A stretch of DNA of 13,012 nt, from assembly GCA_007131625.1 (NCBI GenBank), contig SLQC01000316.1, positions 1 through 13,012 of the forward strand, in the 5' to 3' direction. The notes under the pieces were generated by a model. It was not told where the DNA came from. It saw nothing but the letters and a program-made list of their open reading frames with translations, and made no database searches. Below are positions 7,429 through 13,012 of this stretch, piece after piece. How positions within the stretch are numbered: the first letter of the stretch is position 1; the number at the start of each line of letters is the position of its first letter. A program made the translations under genes and the position numbers. Origin of the DNA: Balneolales bacterium (lineage in GTDB: Bacteria > Bacteroidota > Rhodothermia > Balneolales > Natronogracilivirgulaceae).

Positions 7429-9019
7429 TATTCAATATTTTATCTATTATCATATTTCGATCAATCTTTCCATTTTTGTTCTTGGGTAATGCGGGCATTT
7501 TTTTCCACACAACCGGTACCATATATGCCGGCAATGCTTCGGAGAGTTTCCTTCGAAGATCTTTGGATTCAACCGGTGATCCATTCACCGGGACATATGC
7601 ACAGCCAATGATTTTGCTGCCAATCTGATCCGACGGCAGAGCTACAATGGCACATTCCAGAGTCACATTCAAACTATGAAGTGCATGTTCGATCTCACCA
7701 AGCTCAATCCGGTAACCCCGGCTTTTGATTTGATCGTCTTCACGGCCGTGAAAACGGACCTGCCCGTCCTCCCTTATCGATGCCAGGTCGCCGGTTTTAT
7801 ATATCCGCGAAGTGGGATCGGCCGAGAAAGGATTAGGTAAAAAAACACTGTTGGTAATTTCAGGGTCCTCCCAATATCCGGGACTGACACCTTTACCGGT
7901 GATATAGAGATGTCCTGTTTCACTGTTTTTGACCGGTCTGTTGTTTACATCAAGTACATGCAGTTGTTCACCGTCGCACGCGGTTCCAATCGGAATATCC
8001 TCACTTTCACTATCCGGACACTTCGGTACCGTATAGTAACTGCTTGCAATGGTGGTTTCAGTCGGGCCGTACAAATTGGTAAACCGGACATGAGGCAATC
8101 TCTTCATGAAATAGACAATGCTGCTTGTCGGCAATGCTTCCCCACACCAAAGAATCCGCTTCAAATCTGGAAAATCAGGCTCTTGAACAACATCGAGATT
8201 TGCCATCAGAGTTAAAACCGAGGGTACCGAAAACCATTGAGTCAGTCTGTGAACTCTGATGAAGTCAGCTATTAGATTGGGCAGTATATTAATCTTTGGA
8301 GGAACCAGATGCAGTTCTGCACCGGCGGAAATTGCCGCGTGAATATCAAACCCCGACAAATCAAAATGCAAGGGTGAATGACAGGACAAACGATCCCGGG
8401 ATGTAATCCCGAAATACCGGACTCCCCAATCAACAAAATGCATGTCGTTGGCGTGAGTATTTATTACACCTTTAGGTTCTCCAGTCGAACCAGATGTAAA
8501 CAGAATATGTGCCGGGTCTTCGAGCCGATTCCTGTATTCCGGTTGACAATCCGGGTAATTCTGCAAATCACTTGCTGTAAAATCAAGTTTTTCTACAATC
8601 GTATCATCCGGTGGAGTCAAGCTCATCCAGCCAATAGAAATCGAGGAATTCAAATCATCGGAAGCAAGCAGCTTCAACAATTTATGTTCGACTTTTCCGG
8701 AGGCCAGAATCCATTTGGCTCTCGATTTTCGTATCATTTTTTCTGTTCGCGATACCGGCCCTTCAGAGTCAAGAGGAACATAAATGGCGTCCGCTTTTAA
8801 TACTCCGAAAATACTGATAATTGATTCCGGAGACTTGGGCATCAGAATGCAGATACGTTCCCTTCGAAGGCATTTCCGGTCTTTAAGCAGGTGTGCCAGC
8901 CGGTTGCTTTGGGTTTCCAGCATTCCGTATGTCAGCTTGCGTTCGCCCATGACTACAGCCACATCATCAGGCTGTTTTTCTGCCTGCTCTGTCAACCAGT
9001 GTTGCAATAACTTTTCCAT
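7400..9019 (-). CDS. Stand-alone adenylation enzyme (ANL family, amino-acid-adenylating type)
   Basis: A 539-residue single-domain ATP-dependent carboxylate-activating enzyme. Core motifs are in order: LTYGMLETQSNRLAHLL (29-45), P-loop ILFTSGSTGEPKG (172-184), HFDLSGFDIH (218-227) with the Asp that NRPS A-domains use to bind the alpha-amino group, LYGPTETTI (316-324), IYKTGDLASIREDGQ (406-420), GREDDQIKSRGYRIELGEIE (425-444), and the C-terminal catalytic lysine in NKNGKIDRN (K518). It would form an acyl-AMP and load it onto a carrier, most likely the free carrier protein encoded two genes downstream. No condensation, thiolation or thioesterase domain is attached. By context it could also belong near the exosortase-A-associated acyl-CoA ligases; the Asp in the pocket favours an amino acid. 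Its start lies 4 bp after the flavin monooxygenase gene, and its end overlaps the GNAT gene by 29 bp. Confidence 0.92.
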   Translation of the reverse strand: MEKLLQHWLTEQAEKQPDDVAVVMGERKLTYGMLETQSNRLAHLLKDRKCLRRERICILMPKSPESIISIFGVLKADAIYVPLDSEGPVSRTEKMIRKSRAKWILASGKVEHKLLKLLASDDLNSSISIGWMSLTPPDDTIVEKLDFTASDLQNYPDCQPEYRNRLEDPAHILFTSGSTGEPKGVINTHANDMHFVDWGVRYFGITSRDRLSCHSPLHFDLSGFDIHAAISAGAELHLVPPKINILPNLIADFIRVHRLTQWFSVPSVLTLMANLDVVQEPDFPDLKRILWCGEALPTSSIVYFMKRLPHVRFTNLYGPTETTIASSYYTVPKCPDSESEDIPIGTACDGEQLHVLDVNNRPVKNSETGHLYITGKGVSPGYWEDPEITNSVFLPNPFSADPTSRIYKTGDLASIREDGQVRFHGREDDQIKSRGYRIELGEIEHALHSLNVTLECAIVALPSDQIGSKIIGCAYVPVNGSPVESKDLRRKLSEALPAYMVPVVWKKMPALPKNKNGKIDRNMIIDKILNNASQTTENK

Positions 9020-9023
9020 ACCG

Positions 9024-10070
9024 CTACCTCGTTTTTACAATTTCAAATGTTCGTTGTGTATGGACCAGGTCATCTCTTTCCCGGGGAATATCCAGGATAA
9101 ATGTTCTGTAACCGATTTCCATATATTGTGATAATTCATGTGCCACCAACTCATAACTCCCCACCAGATAGGGACACATGGTGCCGTAGGTTTTAAAAGG
9201 GTGAATCCAGAATGACGCTCCTGGCACACTCTTCTTTTTTGTTCCATTTATTCGCCCTTTTACGGGTTTGTCTACTGTCGCCAGATCTTTATACCATTGG
9301 GAATCGGTGGTTTTTAAAGCCAGTTTATGGGTTAGTTCCCCTTCCCGACTGTCAGGAAATCTTTGACAAGCTACCTCCCATGCCTCTTTGTCCTGGCTCC
9401 GGGCAATAATACCTACACGAATCCCGAATTCAAGGGTACTGGTATCCAGTATTTCGGAATAGTCCATCAAAGGGAGGGGATATTGTATGGCGGTTACCTG
9501 GAGAGCATTTGCTGCATTTAAACCCGCTTGTGACGAACCGGATTGAAATATTCCGGGATAGTATTCCGGATCCGGTTCCGGAGTCATACTCAGGTTGTTG
9601 ACCTGATAGAATTCTCCATTGAACGTAACCGGTTGCCCTCCTTTCAACAAATCACTGATGATGGTCATATATTCGATCAGACGATCATACCTCCGATCAT
9701 GAGGCGTGTCATCATTCATAGCCTTCAAATCGTTCCGGAAACCGCCGGCCACCAAATTCAGATAGATCCGTCGGTTATACAGTTTTCCGATGGATACAAT
9801 TTTTTTCGCCACTGTATAAGGATGCATATAAACCGGCTGAACTGCAATCAGCGGACAAAGTTTTTCCGTACTCTCGATGACCACTTGTGCAACAACCCAG
9901 GGATCGATCTGGCGGTTGTCCGTATAGATCAAAATACCCTTGCAGCCGTATTCTTCACTCCATTGAGCAACCCTGCGAATCTGTTCAAAATAACTATCAT
10001 ATCCATCCCTGGAATCCACATATTGTGGACATGTTGAGAATATTTCGATGGCAATATCTTGTTTTTTCAT
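9024..10070 (-). CDS. LLM-class (SsuD-like) flavin-dependent monooxygenase
   Basis: A 348-residue protein with the TIM-barrel pattern of luciferase-like FMN-dependent monooxygenases, nearest in pattern to alkanesulfonate monooxygenase SsuD: an N-terminal WSEEYGCKGILIYTDNRQIDPWVVA (37-61), YLNLVAGGFRNDLKAM (103-118, SsuD-like NLVTGG pattern), HDRRYDRLIEYM (124-135), and SGSSQAGLNAAN (177-188), the usual flavin-phosphate-binding segment. Family knowledge: these enzymes use reduced flavin and O2 to oxidise sulfonates, amines or carrier-bound acids; a separate flavin reductase is needed and none is seen here. Being 4 bp upstream of the adenylation gene suggests a role in modifying the activated acid or the glycan rather than in sulfur scavenging; that is inference. 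Start is the ATG at 10070. The 234-bp leader holds two large hairpins. Confidence 0.88.
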   Translation of the reverse strand: MKKQDIAIEIFSTCPQYVDSRDGYDSYFEQIRRVAQWSEEYGCKGILIYTDNRQIDPWVVAQVVIESTEKLCPLIAVQPVYMHPYTVAKKIVSIGKLYNRRIYLNLVAGGFRNDLKAMNDDTPHDRRYDRLIEYMTIISDLLKGGQPVTFNGEFYQVNNLSMTPEPDPEYYPGIFQSGSSQAGLNAANALQVTAIQYPLPLMDYSEILDTSTLEFGIRVGIIARSQDKEAWEVACQRFPDSREGELTHKLALKTTDSQWYKDLATVDKPVKGRINGTKKKSVPGASFWIHPFKTYGTMCPYLVGSYELVAHELSQYMEIGYRTFILDIPRERDDLVHTQRTFEIVKTR

Positions 10071-10120
10071 CAGTTTTTTTTATTTCTTAAGGACAGATGC
10101 TCAATGAACCGCGTAAGCGA

Positions 10121-10183
10121 TATACCAATGGCGGAATAATATTTTTTACACAGTGGTGCATGATTATTACCGCCATTGGTATA
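10121..10183. repeat. Long inverted repeat / hairpin 1 in the GT-monooxygenase spacer
   Basis: The left arm 10121-10140 (TATACCAATGGCGG then AATAAT) pairs with 10163-10183. The stem has 14 perfect pairs plus 6 more beyond a single bulged base (A10169), with a 22-nt loop (10141-10162). It lacks a following U-run in either direction, so it is not a classical intrinsic terminator. It could be an RNA structure in the leader of the monooxygenase gene, a protein-binding palindrome, or a remnant of a small mobile hairpin element. Confidence 0.85.
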
Positions 10184-10210
10184 CTATGTGACTTTAAAAA
10201 TCAAAGGAAA

Positions 10211-10289
10211 TTTACACATGAAATGTCCATGACGGAAACAATCATGCCCCTTTGTGTCGGGTTGCCGACATGGCCATTTCATGTGTAAA
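10211..10289. repeat. Long inverted repeat / hairpin 2 in the GT-monooxygenase spacer
   Basis: The arms 10211-10231 and 10269-10289 are complementary over 21 positions with one mismatch (T10226 against C10274), outermost bases TTTACACATGAAATG. The 37-nt loop holds a further perfect 6-bp hairpin (TGTCGG, loop GTTG, CCGACA at 10255-10270) and a 5-bp CATGA/TCATG pairing (10228-10246), both competing with the inner end of the main stem. It begins 15 bp after the glycosyltransferase stop in the direction of transcription, so it may act as a 3' stabiliser or terminator for that gene; only a broken T-rich run follows on that strand. Confidence 0.85.
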
Positions 10290-10304
10290 AGTTTATATAT
10301 CCGT

Positions 10305-11516
10305 TTACTCCCGCGTTGTACGCACCCATTCTGAAGATCGACCCCTAAGGAATACCTTCACATATAGATAAAGCTTCCAAAAAGCATATCTTGGAACGTA
10401 AAGCAGCGATTTATACATGGCCTTATCGGCTCCGGCCGCGATTAATCCGATCACAGCATGCGCTATTCCCATGCCAAACAGCACCAGCCATAAACCCGCA
10501 AACAGCAGAGTATCCGTCACACCTGCCCACCAGCTCACGACACTCAATCCGCCCATGAGCAACACAAACAGCAGCATGGTCACCAGGGGCGGTGTGACCA
10601 GGTCGAGAAACGCATCGAAATGATGGAACGAACGTTTTCTTAACCCGGACTTCAACAGTTTTCCAGCGAATCTTTTAAGAACCGGGAATCTTCCTATCTC
10701 CCATCGTTCACGCTGACTTTCTGCTTTGTCGGCTGTTTCCGGGATCTGATTGTATCCGATAACATCCGGTGCAAAAACGACTTTTACATCATGCTGAAGC
10801 AGTGACATCGCATACTCGAGATCTTCCGTATTGCTGAATGCATCCCAGGATACAGCCTTGAGTATAGCCGCTGAAAAGCACATGCCGTTTCCACGCAACC
10901 CGGCCGTACAACCCAGTCGCTTGCGTCCCATTGGACGCACATAATTATAAAGGGTAAATCCAATCCGGGTGGTTTCGCTGGTCCAGGAATCCGGTTTCGG
11001 CGCGATCGAAAAATATCCCTGAATAACATCGGCGCCCATTGCCCGGTATTTGTTGAACACTTGCAGCAAGTTTTTATTTACCCGTGTGTCTGCATCCACG
11101 ACTACTATCGAATCATATTCTGCGTATTGCTCATCCGACAACAACCGGTCAAAACACCAGCGAAGTGCATATCCTTTCCCTCGTTTATCGGGCTGGAATC
11201 GCCTCCAGGCTATAGCACCTTCATACCTGGCGATCCTGGCAGTTTGATCTGTGCAATTATCGGCTATTACAATAACATCGAAAAGATCCTTCGGGTATTC
11301 TATGTCGATCAGATCCCGTACAGTTCGGGCAATTCCGCTCTCTTCATTATAAGCCGGGACAACAATGGCAAACCTGTGCTGTTCATCGACAGATGTGGGT
11401 TTCTCTTTACTTTTCTTTTCCATCAATGCCAGTATACTTAGCAGAACAAGATATCCGGCAAAGAGCCCAAAAACGGATAACAGTAATATTTGGATTACTG
11501 CAATAAGTTCAATCAT
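10305..11516 (-). CDS. Membrane family-2 glycosyltransferase
   Basis: A 403-residue processive-type GT2. There is an N-terminal membrane helix (about 8-32), then the GT-A domain: VVPAYNEE (52-59), VIADNCTDQTA (83-93), the DAD metal-binding motif in VVVDADTRV (138-146), the NTEDLEYA acidic motif with the likely catalytic Asp (229-236), and QRERW (268-272), the QxxRW motif of membrane polysaccharide synthases. Two or three further helices lie in about 300-365, with a basic tail. Such enzymes use nucleotide sugars to build polysaccharides or glycolipids at the inner membrane. No PilZ domain or signal sequence is attached. Its ATG at 11516 overlaps the acyltransferase-carrier fusion gene by 8 bp, so the two are probably translationally coupled and act on the same glycan. 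Sugar and linkage are unknown. Confidence 0.92.
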   Translation of the reverse strand: MIELIAVIQILLLSVFGLFAGYLVLLSILALMEKKSKEKPTSVDEQHRFAIVVPAYNEESGIARTVRDLIDIEYPKDLFDVIVIADNCTDQTARIARYEGAIAWRRFQPDKRGKGYALRWCFDRLLSDEQYAEYDSIVVVDADTRVNKNLLQVFNKYRAMGADVIQGYFSIAPKPDSWTSETTRIGFTLYNYVRPMGRKRLGCTAGLRGNGMCFSAAILKAVSWDAFSNTEDLEYAMSLLQHDVKVVFAPDVIGYNQIPETADKAESQRERWEIGRFPVLKRFAGKLLKSGLRKRSFHHFDAFLDLVTPPLVTMLLFVLLMGGLSVVSWWAGVTDTLLFAGLWLVLFGMGIAHAVIGLIAAGADKAMYKSLLYVPRYAFWKLYLYVKVFLRGRSSEWVRTTRE

Positions 11517-12492
11517 ATACAGAAGCTCCCGCTATTTTGGATTGTAGTTCGGATTGATCATGTTTCTTTTGAATCAGTCTGGATATTTTTTCCATATTTG
11601 ACAGTCGCGTCATGTCTGCTTTTTGGAATGTAATTTCAAATTCCTCTTCAAGAGCATGGATGAAGATCATATGTGATGTGGAATCCCATTCATCAATCGA
11701 TGTAAATGAATAGACTGACTCCGCTATTTTCTCGTTTATATGCGGAAAATGCTTTCGGAAGATTTTCACAGTTCGACGATATACAGCCTTGTTTAATCCA
11801 TGTAAATCGGAATTCAATTCCCGCTTGTGATTTATTGCGTCTTCCGGTGCTTTCAGATATCTGACAACTTTTGCCGGCATACCGGCAGCTACGACATACG
11901 GAGGTATGAAGCCGGTAACCACACTGCCTGCCGCAATTACGGAACCTCTGCCTATATGCGCTCCTTTCAGTACAATTACCCTTGATGCAAGCCAAACATC
12001 ATCTTCAATCAGTACCGGTTCTCCTTCAGCCCATTTGTGTCGCTCGCCCGGAATATGGCGATCCGTGTCCTGAATCATAACATATGGTCCCAACCGGATC
12101 CGGTCACCGAGTTTGATCCAATTTTCAGCAACAAGGGAAACGCCGAAATTGATACTCACGTCATTGCCTATTTCAATCAATCCGTTATGACCAGTCACAA
12201 AATCAGTCTGCACGTTTTTGGAATTGATATTAACATCATTACCTATTATAATCCGCCCGGCGTTTTCGATATACGGACGTCGTCGTGTCCGGGGATATTT
12301 CCCTATCTTGTTGCATCTCATAAGATTGAAAGGTCCGGTGGCCATACTCAAAATATAAACCAGGGATTTCCGCAGCAGGTGCATCATCGACAGTTCTTTA
12401 TCCCGATCCAGGCTGTAACCAATCTTCTTCAACAGCGATTTGCCGCTTCCCTGCAATTTCCGGATTAACCACAGCCCTGTTTGAGAATTCAT
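11509..12492 (-). CDS. Hexapeptide (LbH) O-acyltransferase fused to an acyl carrier domain
   Basis: I chose the ATG at 12492 (327 residues); the frame could start at a TTG at 12546, directly after an in-frame stop and overlapping the upstream gene by 26 bp. The middle third shows left-handed beta-helix hexapeptide repeats (IIIGNDVNINS, IEIGNDVSINFGVSLVA, IKLGDRIRLGPYV, VLIEDDVWLASRVIVLKGAHIG) ending in VVAAGMPAKVVR, typical of maltose/galactoside-type O-acetyltransferases; the His in DTDRH is a candidate catalytic base. After a linker, the last 70 residues form a carrier domain: EWDSTSHMIFIHALEEEFEI with the attachment serine at codon 11680-11682, then DMTRLSNMEKISRLI. The fusion suggests that the acyl group is delivered from the tethered carrier to a sugar hydroxyl (inference). 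Its end overlaps the glycosyltransferase start by 8 bp. Confidence 0.85.
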   Translation of the reverse strand: MNSQTGLWLIRKLQGSGKSLLKKIGYSLDRDKELSMMHLLRKSLVYILSMATGPFNLMRCNKIGKYPRTRRRPYIENAGRIIIGNDVNINSKNVQTDFVTGHNGLIEIGNDVSINFGVSLVAENWIKLGDRIRLGPYVMIQDTDRHIPGERHKWAEGEPVLIEDDVWLASRVIVLKGAHIGRGSVIAAGSVVTGFIPPYVVAAGMPAKVVRYLKAPEDAINHKRELNSDLHGLNKAVYRRTVKIFRKHFPHINEKIAESVYSFTSIDEWDSTSHMIFIHALEEEFEITFQKADMTRLSNMEKISRLIQKKHDQSELQSKIAGASVYD

Positions 12493-12520
12493 CAGAGTCC
12501 CGGTAGATTGATCAACGTTT

Positions 12521-13012
12521 TTAACTTTCAAGTCCAATTCTCCCAATCAAGAATTTGATGTAGTGATTCATGAAGCGAAATAATCCCCATTGACGAAGGT
12601 GAATTTTCAGGATCAGCCATTCTCTCCCAACGCGTGCCCGGAGATGTTTCAGGCGCATACGTAGACCGAATAACCGGTACTTAATCCCTTTTTTTGCATT
12701 GCGATCGGGGATGGTAATTCGCCAGTTTTGAGAAGATTCATTTGCAATTTTAGTTTTATATCTTTCATTGCCGCGAAGCATGTCGAATACGGTGTATTTT
12801 TCACGAATCGACTCATCCAGAAAATCATATAACAACGCTCTGCCCGGCCCGCAACTCGCCAGAGGAGAGGTATTATCAAGAGCCTTCTGATAATCATATA
12901 CACGGTTATTGAAGCGAAAAGCATAGTCGACGGCCAGAAATTCCTCATTGGCCACTGCAACTTTTATCCGAAGCCAACCCAGTTTGTGAAATGTCAGGGT
13001 TATATCTTCGAG
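12521..13012 (-). CDS. CelD/FemAB-like GNAT acyltransferase, 5'-truncated by window edge
   Basis: The minus-strand frame is open to base 13012, so the N-terminal half lies outside; the GTG at 12955 is internal. About 163 residues are visible. They contain the C-terminal part of an Acetyltransf_6-like GNAT: VDYAFRFNNRVYDYQKALDN, GPGRALLYDFLDESI, then MLRGNERYKTKIANESSQNW followed by RITI, matching the same segment of the gene at 5218-6549. The tail after it is strongly basic and amphipathic (LRMRLKHLRARVGREW). Stop is TAA at 12521-12523, 28 bp before the ATG of the next gene. It is the first gene of the cluster seen here, but more genes may lie beyond the window edge. Acceptor unknown; polysaccharide or glycolipid acylation is inferred from the neighbours. 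Confidence 0.85.
   Translation of the reverse strand, partial: LEDITLTFHKLGWLRIKVAVANEEFLAVDYAFRFNNRVYDYQKALDNTSPLASCGPGRALLYDFLDESIREKYTVFDMLRGNERYKTKIANESSQNWRITIPDRNAKKGIKYRLFGLRMRLKHLRARVGREWLILKIHLRQWGLFRFMNHYIKFLIGRIGLES

Noticed and set aside
9543..10037. Plus-strand 164-codon frame antisense to the flavin monooxygenase gene
   Set aside because: It is a shadow of a clear LLM-family gene, with no recognisable motif of its own.
10121..10289. Integron attC sites or an invertible promoter
   Set aside because: No integrase or invertase is visible, the arms lack the expected attC core, and the segments between arms are too short to be a switchable promoter.
12037..12468. Plus-strand 143-codon frame antisense to the LbH-carrier gene
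   Set aside because: It is a shadow of the hexapeptide-repeat region on the other strand.
3877..13012. Exosortase / PEP-CTERM system
   Set aside because: The gene set resembles the accessory part of such loci, but no exosortase, sorting-signal protein or associated hydrolases are seen.

Overview
The window looks like a chromosomal segment from a mid-GC bacterium. Most start codons have no clear Shine-Dalgarno sequence and are preceded by A/T-rich DNA, and a bacterial cation-chloride-cotransporter-type permease is present. Together these suggest, as inference only, the Bacteroidota / Balneolota-Rhodothermota side of the tree. No rRNA, tRNA, CRISPR array or transposase was seen.

Plus-strand left part (1-3685): the 3' portion of a large SLC12/APC-type transporter, then a 319-bp spacer with a 15-bp tandem array, then a monofunctional aspartate kinase with ACT domains. 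The aspartate kinase gene is flanked on both sides by unrelated short tandem repeats: five 15-bp units upstream and twelve 14-bp units downstream. The second array fills nearly all of the convergent spacer before the minus-strand genes.

Minus-strand right part (3877-13012): nine genes in one direction, tightly packed and often overlapping. In transcription order they are a CelD/FemAB-like GNAT (5' end outside the window), a hexapeptide acyltransferase fused to an acyl carrier domain, a membrane family-2 glycosyltransferase, a 234-bp spacer with two long hairpins, an SsuD/LLM-type flavin monooxygenase, a stand-alone adenylation enzyme, a RimJ/L-like GNAT, a stand-alone acyl/peptidyl carrier protein, a second CelD-like GNAT, and a two-part GNAT-like protein.

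Working model (inference): the adenylation enzyme activates an amino or carboxylic acid and loads it onto a carrier protein. The flavin monooxygenase may modify it, and one or more of the acyltransferases transfer it onto a glycan or glycolipid assembled with the GT2. The layout recalls surface-polysaccharide clusters that carry an AMP-ligase, a carrier protein and FemAB/CelD-type proteins (as in exosortase-associated clusters), but no exosortase or sorting signal is visible here. The substrate and product cannot be read from the sequence. The most unusual items are this carrier-protein module beside a glycosyltransferase, the acyltransferase-carrier fusion, the hairpin pair and the two tandem arrays.
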